This document shows positions 10,454 through 21,400 of a stretch of DNA of 64,000 nucleotides, in pieces. A model generated the notes under the pieces. The model did no database searches. It had not been told where the DNA came from and saw only the letters and a list, made by a program, of their open reading frames with translations. The stretch is taken from NCBI GenBank assembly GCA_900291925.1, contig UWYS01000008.1:898734-962733 (forward strand). The letters are read 5' to 3'. How positions within the stretch are numbered: position 1 is the stretch's first letter; each line of letters starts with the position of its first letter. Made by a program: the position numbers and the translations under genes. The stretch is from Thecaphora thlaspeos (Eukaryota > Basidiomycota > Ustilaginomycetes > Urocystidales > Glomosporiaceae).

Positions 10454-11080
10454 TCAACCCATCATCTTTCCGGCAGGCTGCGAGATCCTCGTTCCCATGA
10501 TGCCGCTCATCCTCCTGCCCTGTCCGCCCTTGCTCATGGAACAAGAGGGACTCTCCATCTTCCTCATCCTAGACTCTTCCGAGCTCATGCCCTTCTTACG
10601 CTGGTCTTCCTTCTTGCGACGTCGATCGTCCTTTTCCTCGTCGTCGTGCTGCTCGTGCTCATGCTCGTGCTCGTTCGAGGGGCCACGAGGTCGGGGGTAG
10701 TCCGTGGGGACGCGCGTCGACATGTCGTCCGTGCCGTCTTCCAGGGACGAAGAGGGGGTGGGACTATCGAAAAGACAAGGAGCGGTGGCGTCGACCTCGT
10801 TAGAGGTGCATGGAGCGAGACAGGACGAGTTGAGGTGGGGAAGAGGGAAGAGAAGAGTTAAAGAAAGCACCTGCTCACCCTTTCGCAGCGGTAGGCGACT
10901 TGATGGGTGCATGGTTGCCGCTCTGACTCATACGACGGCCGGCGATCCGAACTGTGTTGCAGTTGATGGCAAGAACAACTCTGACGTTAGCGTGTACAGC
11001 TGCGCCTCTCGTCGCCAGGGCGCTCGTCGGTAAGAAGTGCAGCACTCACTGGCCTTTGGGTGTCCAGCAATGGCGTCCAT
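10454..11080 (-). CDS. small hydrophilic protein of unknown function, three exons
   Basis: Read from splice signals: exon 1 11050-11080, exon 2 10879-10951, exon 3 10454-10763. The introns are 10952-11049 (GTGAGT...CAACACAG) and 10764-10878 (GTGAGC...CGATAG with a CTAAC branch). All phases agree, giving 137 aa. A second in-frame ATG at 10931 (MSQSGNHAPIKSPTAAKG) would give 120 aa and looks like a more natural start, with exon 1 then 5' UTR. The tail is strongly charged: a His-Glu run (EHEHEHEQHDDEEKDDRRRK), then a Lys/Met/Ser-rich end. No signal peptide, membrane segment or known domain is visible. I do not recognise the family. The two consistent, well-formed introns are the main argument that it is real. 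Confidence 0.6.
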
Positions 11081-11836
11081 CTGTAACGAGTCCAGGTGTG
11101 GTGTGATATTAGTCAGGTGTGTAGAGGTAGACTGCTCTGTCGAGGAGAGCTGATGGAGAGAGAGGGACCAGGCTGCGAGGCTGGGAAGCAAGGTAGAGGA
11201 TGGTAAGAAGGCAACACGGCGGGGGAGCATGGGATGGGCTTAAGTAGTCGTTGTCCCAGCAGCCGCTCTGCCGACGGAGCAGAGAAGGGTGGGACATGGT
11301 CCGTGTCCAGCCGTATCGTGGTCATTCCCGAGTGAGACGAGCTAAGAGGCTAGGTCCAGCCTGAGAGGCGTAGACAAGGGTCGCCTAACCACCGTGCCCG
11401 TACCCACCGGCCCGGCATCGAGAGGCCTGCTGACCCGTCCCATCCCTCCGCCTCGCCTCGCCTAGCCTGCTGACAGGCTACAGTACAGTCAAAGTACTGT
11501 ACCAGCGTTGGGCACCTGCATCGGGGAATTTATTTCCTCGCGTCCGCTTTCCTCTTTTGTGGGGTAGCCCGTAGCCGCCATAAAAGATGTATGAGTTAGG
11601 GCTGGACGCGTGGCTGTCTCCTTACCCATCTTCACGTCCGAGAGAGATAAACGCCCAACGCCCCCCCCCCTCGGACAACATCGCAACGCTCGACCTGATA
11701 CATATAGCGCCGTTGCGGTAACGCAGCCTACACATACACATACAGAGACACACACGCTCACGATTCATACAACTACTCTGGAGAAACACATCTCCACCCT
11801 GGCCGGAAACTGAATCGCCCCCGCATCGAGTATTGC
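11081..11836. other. intergenic, no gene seen
   Basis: Upstream of the small-protein gene and downstream of WDR70. It holds a short self-complementary stretch, TACAGTACAGTCAAAGTACTGTA, near 11480-11503, and a C-run near 11660. ACAG just before the exon-1 ATG at 11080 could be an acceptor of a further 5' UTR intron. Nothing else is supported. Confidence 0.35.
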
Positions 11837-13750
11837 TCATTTTGCATCCTCCTTCTCGTCCTCCTCGTCAACCTGCGCGTACAGCACCTTGGGCTGCGTC
11901 TGACTGTAAATCTTGGTGTAGAGCGGATTCCTCTCTGCCTCCTCTGCGTACTTGAGCAGCGCCTCTCTGGGATCCTGACTGCGCGTATCCACGTCCCTGT
12001 AGAGGTTCTGCACCACATGCTGCGTAGCCGATGCGCCTACGCGTCCACCCTTGCCCTTACCCTCCATCGGTCGTTGCGGCATGCGCGACGCCACCGGATC
12101 GGCACGCATCTTTTCCATCCGTCGTCGTTTCGAGGCGTTCGACTGTGGCATCGTCGCTCCAGCTACACCGTCGAATGCGGCGTCAGACGATATCGTGACG
12201 GGCGAGAGGTCGACGTTGAACGGGTTACGTTCACGAGGCTTGCGCCCCATCGATAGGAGCGCGCCGTTGGTGGAGTGCGTCGATGAGTAAAAGACGTGCA
12301 GACCGCCAGAGCGCGTAGAGGCGAACAGCTGATTCAGACGTGGATGCCAACGCAGCCGCAGCACGGAGGAAGGAGAGACAGAGTAGCGCTGAACCTCGTC
12401 CAGGTTCGGCAGGGAGAGCACGCAGATGGACCCGCCAGTCGTCGTCTCCTTGGTCGCCGGCTCGTCGTCGTCAATTTCACGACGCCGGGCTTGACTCTTA
12501 CGGCCGGGACCGTTGCCGTCGGCGAGGGGGACGGCCGAGACGCCCGTCAGGAGCGACTTTTCATCGAGGCTGAAGATGACGTCGGTCATGGCGCTGCTCG
12601 GCAGGCCGCCACGGGTCACGACGGGTGCGCGGAACATGCGCCGGTCCCACAGCTTGACGGTCTCATCGCCGCCGCGCGTCGCCAGCGTGTTGCCGTCGCG
12701 GCTAAACTGAACGCAGCTGATGCCTCTGCCGCTCTCGTGCGCCCTCTCGACCGTCCCGCGCGGCTTGCTGGCGAGGTTGCCGCGCAGGTCCCACCAGTGG
12801 AGCGCGCCGTCCAGCCCGGCCGCTGCCAGCACGGTCCCCTCTTGGCCATAGCTGGCCGCCGTGACTTTGGTCCTTGTGCCTCGTTCGCGACTTTTGAGCA
12901 CGATGGTGTCGCGCTGCCCGACGTTCATGTCGTCGACGTGCCAGAAGCGGACAGTGCTGTCGGAGGAGGCGGTCATGAACCTCCCACGCTCGATGGGATC
13001 CCACGCTCCCGCCGAGAGCTCGGAGATGTGTCCCTTTGTCTGGCGCATGTCGCGCAGGTAAGGGTCGCCCTTTTTGCAGGTGCCAACTTCGGTGCCCTCG
13101 CGGTCGAACACCTTTGCCATGGCGGTGGCGCTGATGCAGACGAGTAACTCGCCTCCAGCGTGAGGAGAAAAGGCGAGGTCGTTGATCGGGTAGCTGCCCG
13201 CCGGCTCAAAGTGTCGGAAGGGCCTGAGGGACGAGTCCATGCCGCCAAAGTCCCAGAGGTTGAGGTCGTAGTCGAAGGCACCGGTTGCGATGCGGGAGCC
13301 GCCCGGGTCGAGTGCGAGGGCGGAGAGCGTCTTTGTGTGGCCCTTGAGCACAGCTTCGTGGCTCATGGGCGGGAGGACGATGTCAGGGCGCGCCAATGAC
13401 GGGGCGAAGCGTTGCTGGTCGTCGTCTGAGTCGTTGTCACTATCGTTGTCATTGTCTTCCTGGTCGCGGGAAGAGTGTGCTGCTTGCTGCTGTCGGTCGA
13501 GCTCGGCGTTGAGGGCACGGTCTGCCGGTGTGAGACCGTTTTCGTCTACCTGGTCGTCATGGGCGGTGATGGCGGAAGCAGCAGCGGCTGCGGCGTTAGA
13601 GGTGGGCTGTGCTGGATGCTGATTACGAGAGATTGGCGGCGGCGATGATGGAGCGGGACGCTTTGTGCCTGCAGCGGCGGCGGTAGAGGCTGGCTTCTTG
13701 CTCCTGCCGAAGCTCATGGGCATCATTGCCCTGAGGGCTTGGTCGTCCAT
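11837..13750 (-). CDS. WD40-repeat protein, WDR70 family
   Basis: Single exon, 637 aa from the ATG at 13750 (MDDQALRAMMPMSFGRSKK). The frame is open to an ATG at 13978, but the extra 76 residues are low-complexity and read like 5' UTR, so the internal start is preferred. A disordered N-terminus (Ala/Pro, then a D/N/S run) precedes the beta-propeller. It opens with MSHEAVLKGHTKTLSALALD, TGAFDYDLNLWDFGGM and FEPAGSYPINDLAFSP, the order of WDR70, including the GHISELSAGAWDP and SSDSTVRFWHV blades. The C-terminus has a basic segment (NASKRRRMEKMRADP) and YTKIYSQTQPK. Fission yeast Wdr70 works with a CRL4 ubiquitin ligase in histone H2B ubiquitylation and repair; the same nuclear role is inferred. 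It is transcribed divergently from the exportin-like gene. Confidence 0.88.
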   Translation of the reverse strand: MDDQALRAMMPMSFGRSKKPASTAAAAGTKRPAPSSPPPISRNQHPAQPTSNAAAAAASAITAHDDQVDENGLTPADRALNAELDRQQQAAHSSRDQEDNDNDSDNDSDDDQQRFAPSLARPDIVLPPMSHEAVLKGHTKTLSALALDPGGSRIATGAFDYDLNLWDFGGMDSSLRPFRHFEPAGSYPINDLAFSPHAGGELLVCISATAMAKVFDREGTEVGTCKKGDPYLRDMRQTKGHISELSAGAWDPIERGRFMTASSDSTVRFWHVDDMNVGQRDTIVLKSRERGTRTKVTAASYGQEGTVLAAAGLDGALHWWDLRGNLASKPRGTVERAHESGRGISCVQFSRDGNTLATRGGDETVKLWDRRMFRAPVVTRGGLPSSAMTDVIFSLDEKSLLTGVSAVPLADGNGPGRKSQARRREIDDDEPATKETTTGGSICVLSLPNLDEVQRYSVSPSSVLRLRWHPRLNQLFASTRSGGLHVFYSSTHSTNGALLSMGRKPRERNPFNVDLSPVTISSDAAFDGVAGATMPQSNASKRRRMEKMRADPVASRMPQRPMEGKGKGGRVGASATQHVVQNLYRDVDTRSQDPREALLKYAEEAERNPLYTKIYSQTQPKVLYAQVDEEDEKEDAK

Positions 13751-14204
13751 GGTTGGGAGGCTGGCGATGTTGCTGGGAGGAGGGGGAAATGGCAAGGGAC
13801 AGGGTTGGTGATGGATGAGAAGAGCAACGAGGAAGGGCAGGAGGAGAGCGGGGAGGAGGCTGCCGCGAGCAAACTCCACACGGCGGCGGGTGGAAGGGCG
13901 TGCGGGCACGTGCGGCGGTCGTCGGCCTTTTGCTCGGGAGACGGAGAGGGACGCGCGCTCGAAGAAATTGAAATCCATAAATAATTATAATATAATTTAT
14001 ATGAACGGCGCACGCCCACAAAGCAGCGTGACAACGCCCCGCGTCACAGAGTGCCGCCAAGTCACGACAACGCCCCGCCAGCCTTGATTCTTCTTCTTCT
14101 TCCTCTCTCTCTCCCTCCCCATCTCTCCCTTTGCCTCTCTACCACCACCCTACAGCGCCACACAAACGATACAACGCACGTCTGGCTCGTCCAGCGGCCT
14201 CGTC
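13751..14204. promoter_or_regulatory. bidirectional promoter between WDR70 and the exportin-like gene
   Basis: The two start codons face away from each other across 454 bp. The segment includes an AT-rich patch (about 13979-14002, ATAATTATAATATAATTTATATG), unusual in this GC-rich sequence, and a CT-rich tract (14088-14150) directly before the exportin-like ATG. Shared regulation is inferred from geometry only. Confidence 0.55.
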
Positions 14205-17200
14205 ATGCACTCGCACATCCAGCCGCTCGTTGCCCCCAGCGAGCACCTCGACCACGCGCTCGCCACCATCAAGCAGGCTGCGCTCGACTTCGTCACTCCA
14301 GATCCTCATCTCCGCGCCAGGGGAGAGGCCACCTTCCTCGCTCTCCGCCACTCGGATCGCGCCATCCAGTACGCCTGCTACGCTCTCCAGCACCATGACC
14401 AAGATCCCCTCGTCCACTTCCAGTCTCTCAACGCAATCCTATATGCTCTCCCAGCCATCCCCCTTCACAGCACAGAACCAGATGCCCAGATCGCCTCTCT
14501 CGCACAGTTGCGAGACTTCACCCTCCAGCTCGCAATCTCGAGGGGTGAGCACGCCGCACAGTGCCAATCCCTGCCAGCCGCTAACTCGTCCAGCTGGCCA
14601 CAGTACCTCCGCGCCCGCGCTCACCAGACCGCAATCGCAGTCGAAAAGCGCCTACTCGGCCTCGAGCTCGCCCACTGCGCACACTCAAACGACGCAAATG
14701 CAGCGCAGCACGTCGTACACGGTCATGTCGCCCTCCTTACCTCGCAGCTCAGCGCGCTCCTCTCCCTCCCCTCACCCTGGCCCAGCAGCAACAACCCTGT
14801 CGAGTCGGCTACCGCACTCGCCAGGCTGGCCGCCGGCCTCGGCCTGGTCAAGGCGCTGGTCGACGAGTTCGTCCTCACGCCCGCCAGCGAGGCCCTCGCA
14901 GCGCTGTCGGACCCAAAGGACAGGGGGAAGGCCAAGGCCGTCGAGCCCGGCACCCCCATTGGACTCAGCGTCCTCGAGCATCGATGGTGCAAGGCCGTCG
15001 TACAGGTGAGCTCACGGAGAAGCGCGCAGCAGCCTTCCAGGAGCCCAGCACCTTAAGACCGCTTGCTGACCGTGTCTTGTCCGCTCGTCACTCTCCCCCT
15101 CTCGTCTACCTCCTCGCAGAACCACGTCCTTCCTGACCTGATGGGCCGAAGCTTTCAGCTGCTCTATGGCATTATCTCGGCCGACGCAGACAAGACGGCG
15201 GCGTGGCGCATGGAACTCTTCCCACAGGCCGTCTCGGCCATCGAAAAGCTGCTTGGCTGGACTTTTCTCCTCTCCGATTCGTTCGCCAGCTTCGGCAGCA
15301 ATGCCTCGCCGGACCAGCTCGACGGCGCAGAGGACTACAGCGCCGACAGTGACAGCAGCAGCAGTAGCGGCGGTCGCCAGTACATTCAGACGCGCAGATT
15401 GCCATCACATTTCATCGATGTCATTATGCCGGTCGACATCGTCACTCTGCTGGCCACCGCCTACCGCTTCGCGCTGGACGCTTCGGCCAGCGTCCAGAAC
15501 CGTGACCTGTCGTTCAGTGTCCATCGCCTCCGTCAGTGCCTGCTTCTGGCTGCCAGCTACATACCAGGCGAGCCGGCAACAACGCAGATCCACTCTGATC
15601 TCGTCGTCCAGCGAGTCGCGCACCTCTCGTTGACGCTCCAGTCGCTCGTCCGGGACGAGTGCGGTAACCCGACGTCGGCGCTCCTATCGGCGCGCGGCAA
15701 CGCGATGCTCTTCCTCGCCCAGGCTTTCCAGGCCGTCATTAGCGCCAACCCGGTCCGCCAGCTGGCCGAGGCGCTCAAGGCGAGCGGCGACGGCACCAGC
15801 AACGCCTCGGGGACAATGGCTTTCCTCGGCTCTCTCTCGCACCTGGGCAAGTCGATCTTCGAGCTCGCCTTCTACCGACCGCGCGACACCGACGAGGAGG
15901 ATGACCTGGCGGTTCTGGCCGAGGACACGACCGACACGCTGCTCAGCTGCTGGCAGGTGCTGCGGAGCGCCCTCTACCGCGAGCTCGAGGAGGACCGGGG
16001 AGGAGAAACCGCGGGAGCGGTAACCGGAGGTGGGCAGCAGCAGCAGCAGCCATCGGCCTCCCAGCTGCAGATCCTATGGCAGGCTGTCCACGGGAGCATC
16101 CGGGATGAAGTTTTCAACCCGTACGTCACGGGCCGACTGCAGGCGGCCCGGATGCCGTCCGACGCCGGTGCCGACGGCGGCGACGCCTCGGAGCACGGCG
16201 AGGCGGCCGCCAAGGACCGCGACGTCTACTCGGATCAGCTCATCACGATTGCCGGACTAGGCCGGCTCTCGGCACTCGACAACCTGCGCACGCTTCACCA
16301 GCTGGCAGAGCCGCTCTGCCAGATGCTCGCGGCCGTCGCCGAAGGTCGGGTCGGCGCTGCTGCAGGACAGCCGCCAGTCAGCCCGCAGCAGCTCGAAACG
16401 GCATGGGAGCAGACGCACTGGCTGCTGCTGATGGCCGGTCACCTGATCGCCGACGAGGCCAAGGGCGAGACGCCCGAGGTCCCCTCTTCGATCGTTACAG
16501 CCGCCGCCAGTGCGGGTGGTGGCGCAAGCAGCCAAGAGGACCCTGCCGTTGCGCTGATTATTGAGCTGGGCCTCAATTTGGTCCAGATGCTGTCGAGCCA
16601 CGGCGCGCGCTCGGCCCAGGCGACGAGTCCGCAGGTGACCGAGACGCTGCTGTGGTTCGTGGGGCGCTGGACGTCGACCTACCTGCTGATCGACGACCAC
16701 TCGGGCTTCCCGACGAACGCCTCGATCCAGCGCGCCTTTTCTGGCGACGCGGGGCGCAAGGTGCTCGCGTTCCTGCTGCAGCGTCTGCGCGAGAACCTCG
16801 AGCTGTGGATGTCGGACTCGGACGTACTCTCGCAGCTGGCGTCGCTTCTCTCGTCGTTCACGCGGTCGAGCGGGATCATGCTCCACCTGCTCCAGCTGCC
16901 CGAGATGGAGACGCTCGTCTCTGAGATCGTCTCGAACCTCGATGCGCTACCTGCCAACACGCACGGGCCGCTGGTGAGCGCAGTGGTGAGCTGCATCTAC
17001 AGCGGCGTCTCGTACGTCGTCGGCGGGCAGGAGACGAGACGGACTGCGGAATCCTACTTTTCGCAGATCACCGCTTCGATCGAGACTCGCTTCGGCAGCC
17101 TGGTCCAGCGGCCGGACTTTGCGACAATCGCCCAGCGCTCCGACGTGATCGCGGCGGTGCAGACGTCGCTCGACATGCTCAACGGTCTAGCGTCCAGCGT

Positions 17201-18401
17201 CCAACCCAACTCTGCCGACGCGGTGTACGCCTTCCTCTCCTGCTTCTTCCCCGTCCTGAGCCATCTGGTGCGGGTGTACGAGACGCGGGCAGAGGTGTCG
17301 CTATCGATTGTCAAGGTGCTCCGCACGCTCGCCGTTGCGCTCGAACTCGACTTTGGCGCGGAGCCGTACATGGTCGCGGGATTGAACGGCGTGACTTGGT
17401 CGGTCCTGGAGGCTTTGAAGGGAAAGACGAAGCACGCACTCATGCAGAGCGACGGAGGTTCGCCAATGGAAGATGAGGTACCGTACGAAGGACTGTGTCT
17501 GGCTATGGAGCTGCTCAACGAGTTGAGCGGCTCCGCTCGTGCCAGTAACGACGAGTCGGGCGGCGATGCAACAACAACGACGACGACGGACGATACGACG
17601 ACATTCTCACCGACTCGAACGGCCGACGTGACGATCTTTGGCTTCGAGAGTCTGGTCGTCTTGTTGGATTCCGAACCACTCGGTGTCCCGCGCGTCCGAC
17701 GTGCATTGGGCAAGTTGGTGGACAACATGCTTTCTCTCTTTTCAGAGAGGATCCTCTCCCTCTCCCTCTCCCCCGGCTCAGCCATTCTTAAAAACGTCAT
17801 GATGGCACTTTTGCTAGTTCTGAAACAGGACGAGTCAGACCTAATCTTGACCTCTCTCGAAGCGATGACACCATTCAGTCGAAACATCGTCAAGATGCTA
17901 CATCGACATCCCACTCCCGCCGTCATTTCGGAAGGAGTGATTTTCGGATCGTTGGATTCGTTGATCACTACGCTTCTACGACTACTGCTTCTTGATCCCC
18001 TCGACAATTCTTTGATCGATACGGTCCTTTCCTCCCTTCGGTCTCTCATCATGGCTCGAACGGATGCTCCGTCAAGTCTTGGTGAATTTTACAAGGTTCT
18101 TGAATCTTTTATCCAATCGGTCCCCCTTTCTCCTTCGACGACGATGACGACAATCAACAATACGGACGAATCGACAAGACGACATATCCTTTCGCAAATC
18201 GTTCAACGGCTGGTTGAGGATTCGTTGGAGTCTTTGAGAAGTGTTATACAGCATCAGGAGATACCTTGGTTGGTGCAGGGTCAAGTTCAATTGGCGAGCG
18301 AGAGAATGTGGTTCGCACGGGATAAAGAGGTCGGGATGGCTTTTGTACAGCGTTGGAAGGAGCAGGTCAGAAGGTGTAGAGGAAGGATCAGAGTGCGCTA
18401 G
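14205..18401 (+). CDS. exportin-4-like nuclear transport receptor
   Basis: Exons 14205-15005 and 15120-18401 encode 1,360 aa. The intron 15006-15119 is GTGAGC...CTCGCAG in phase 0. The N-terminus carries the importin-beta-like pattern for Ran binding (HLDHALATIKQAALDFVTPD, ARGEATFLALRHSD, AIQYACYALQH, VHFQSLNAIL). After the splice, GRSFQLLYGII and AIEKLLGWTFL resemble the equivalent exportin-4 helices. The rest is helical-repeat-like with acidic and Gln-rich inserts. Human XPO4 is about 1,150 aa; the excess is in inserts. Exportin-4 carries cargo such as eIF5A and Smad3 out of the nucleus with RanGTP. A GTGAGC...CCAG pair at 14545-14593 is 49 nt, would break the frame, and was kept as coding. 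The last 280 codons use noticeably more A/T third positions than the start. Confidence 0.7.
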
Positions 18402-18461
18402 ATGCGTCTTACGTCCCGGAAGGATGAGGGGGATGAAGACCATGGGGCTGTTGTAGTACCT

Positions 18462-21400
18462 CTATACCTTCACGCACTCCCTGCGTCGTGCCGCAAGAAC
18501 AATGTACGAAGTGTCCATGCGAGGTGTGATTGCAGCTTTGCCTTGGTCAGAACATACCCTGATCCTGATGCAGCCAATCGACAATGGTTGTTCATGACTC
18601 GGCACATCGGCCTGGAGCACGCTCAACAGGCTATTCCAATCGCGCACGTCCAGCAGCGCTTCGTCGAACGTCGTATCGCCCTGTTGCTGCATCGTCATCG
18701 GGTTGAAAGCCACGGGTGCGACGGTGCCGTTCGAGGAAGAAGAAGCGAGAGGCGCCGGCGCTGCTACGGCAGCTAGCGTCGTGAGGGACGACGTGTCGGT
18801 CCCCTCGTCCAGCCTATCGAGGCGCGTAGCGTCGTCGTTTCCCTGTCCATCGCCTTCTCGCCGCTATCCGCGCCCGTGCTTTGTGCGAGCGAACTATGTC
18901 TGCCAGAGATGATGGCCACCACGTTGCGGACGTATCGCACCGCTTCGCCGTAGTCGCACGTCATCCTCGCCGTTGACCCCTTGGAATGCGTGTGCGGCGC
19001 AATCCGAGGTTCGAGAAATGCCAACATGCGCGAACACATCGTCGATAGTACCGTCAGCTCGCGGTTAGCCGTGTTGTCCGACGCTCGCGCGCTCAGTAGG
19101 TCCAAATTGGCCGTCGTCACCTCTACCGTATTTTCCGTGGCGGTATCGACGAGCGGAAACAGCCGGAGTAAGCAATGCGTATGGAAAATGACTCCGGAGA
19201 GAAGGTCGGAAGGGATGCGGCTCACCGACGATAAAGTCGATCTTTTCCTTGGTCTCGTGTCGGCAGAGGCAGTGGCCTGCTCCTGCGTCAAGGAGGATGC
19301 CAAAGCCTAGGATGATGGTCGAGCTGAACTGCAGGCGGCGGAAAGAGAAGAACAGGAAGGCCGAGTGCGGCGATCAACGAGCACGTCATGGGACACCCGC
19401 GGGCGGCCGAGAAGGAGGGCAACACAGAGGTGACTCACGGCGGCATAGGCGGCTCCTTAGCGCTGAATCTGTATTTGCGACGTGCGCTCGCCGCAACAAG
19501 TAGGCAGGGAACGGTATCAGTCGATCCGTCCGCTGTTCCTCGCTGTCCACTGCCTTCCAACTCACATGCTCACCGGGCGTCAGCTCCTCGTCCATCGTCC
19601 TCCGCAGGCGCACCTCTGCGAGCGCGCTCTCGACGCAGAGCTTCCAGCTGCGCGGGTAAGGGTGCTGCGGGTGGCGCTCGTCGATCCAGTACAAAATGTA
19701 GGGCCGGTGGAGAAGGGTGCGGTAAAATTGGAACATACCGGCGAACATGTGGCGATAGAAGGAGAGATGCTTAAAGTGTCGGTCGAGCGAGCGGTCCGGC
19801 TTGTTGCCAGGCAGGACTTGAAAGTACGACGGCAGCCGTTGGGCCACGTCGACGAGGCAGTTGTCCAGCGCCAGCACTTTGCTGTAGCTCTCATCCTTGC
19901 ACGCGTTCCGATCGGTCGTGGTGTAGAAGCGGACGATGCCTTGCAAATGGCTGTGTGGTGTTTGGCATGGCGATGCACAGTGAGGTTTTTCGAAGGCCGG
20001 GTAAGTCGGCCCTTTCCGCTTGCATCTTCAGACGACCGGCCACGGATGCACTCACGGGATAAAGAGTTTGCGGCCGAGGACAAATTCTCGATAGGCAAAG
20101 TCGAGGTCCTGCATGTCTCCGTGGCAGGGTCCGCTGGTCCGGTCGGGGAGAACTGAGAGCGGTCGCCCCAGCGCCAAGCACCACTCGCTCTCTAGAAGTG
20201 TGCGCGTCCGCTCGACGAGGCAAGAGAAAGCGAAAAGCGACCAAAGTGAGCGATCGCAGAAGGATGGTCGGAGTGGGAAGAGAGGTGGGATGGACGGCAA
20301 GGCGCACAATTTACCACATTGAAGGATGTGGGACCAGAGGACGCGCCGATCGTAACGCTCGCTCTCGCTGGTATTGGCCGTATGATCGCTGCAGGTAGAG
20401 GGGAGGAAATGACTAAGCACGACAACGGTCAGCGACCATCTGTGAGCGATGTCGTGGCGTCGGCCAAATGCCTCGCCTGCGTGCCTACTCACGAATGGAG
20501 GCCGAGGTCGATTGCGTGCCGGATCCATCCGCCAATGACGTGCCAGCTGGTCCGAGTTGCCCGGACCAGGTCGAGGTACCTCATATGGCAGGCGTAGGTC
20601 CAGCATGAGTCCATGCTGGTAACGAAGAGATTCTCGCAGGCGGTGAGGCACTGCGATGCGTTTAGCGCAAAGGGAGGGGCGGACTCATGGCGAATGAGCC
20701 CCCAGGCCAACCCGTTGTTGGACAATAATCATGTTGCCGCTCCTTGGACGAAGCTACGTACCTTTTTGGACTCCCAGAAGAAGTAGTTCGACTCTTCTGG
20801 TACCACTTGACAATCTGGACTGCGGAGTGAGCCTATCGCGAGTATACCGAGCAGCAGGCTTATGAAGGGCAGTTGCTGTATTGCCTTAGCCCCTTGTGCC
20901 GTCCCGCTGGCGTAGAGCAGCTCGATCTTGCGTCGCACCGGCGTCTCGGAAATCTTGTACCACGACCAGTTCTGCGTGAGATTTGGGGATATATGAGGAG
21001 CGGAGCGGAGGTCAGGCACTCGCGCCGAGCAAGAGGAAGGAGAAGTCAAGAGGTGGATAGAAAGGGAGGAGCACCTAATTCTCGAGCATACAATGCGCTG
21101 AAAGAAGATGTCGACGTACTCCTGGCAGCGCTGCCGGTCTGGGATGCTGCGATAGATTGCCTCGATGTCCTCCTTTAGGATGGGAATGCCGCCAAGCGTG
21201 GCGTCACTGGGGCGTGACCATGCGGCGACGGCGGCGAAAGAAGGGCCCGCCAGGTCGAGGGGTGCGCGAGGGCTGTGGATCTGTCCGCTCGGGCCGCCGT
21301 CATTGAGAAAGAGGCCTGACGTGTTGCGAATCACCTCGATTGCGCTGGCGCCGAGGTAGCCAATCTCTTTGTCGACGTAGCCCTGGACAGCGGGTCTTAG

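Noticed and set aside
13751..13978. 76-codon N-terminal extension of WDR70 with a hydrophobic stretch
   Set aside because: Low-complexity and promoter-like; the internal ATG (MDDQALRAMMPMSFGR) starts the conserved part.
14545..14593. GTGAGC...CCAG pair inside exon 1 of the exportin-like gene
   Set aside because: At 49 nt its removal would break the frame, while the unspliced frame continues with family-like sequence (WPQYLRARAHQTAIAVEKR).
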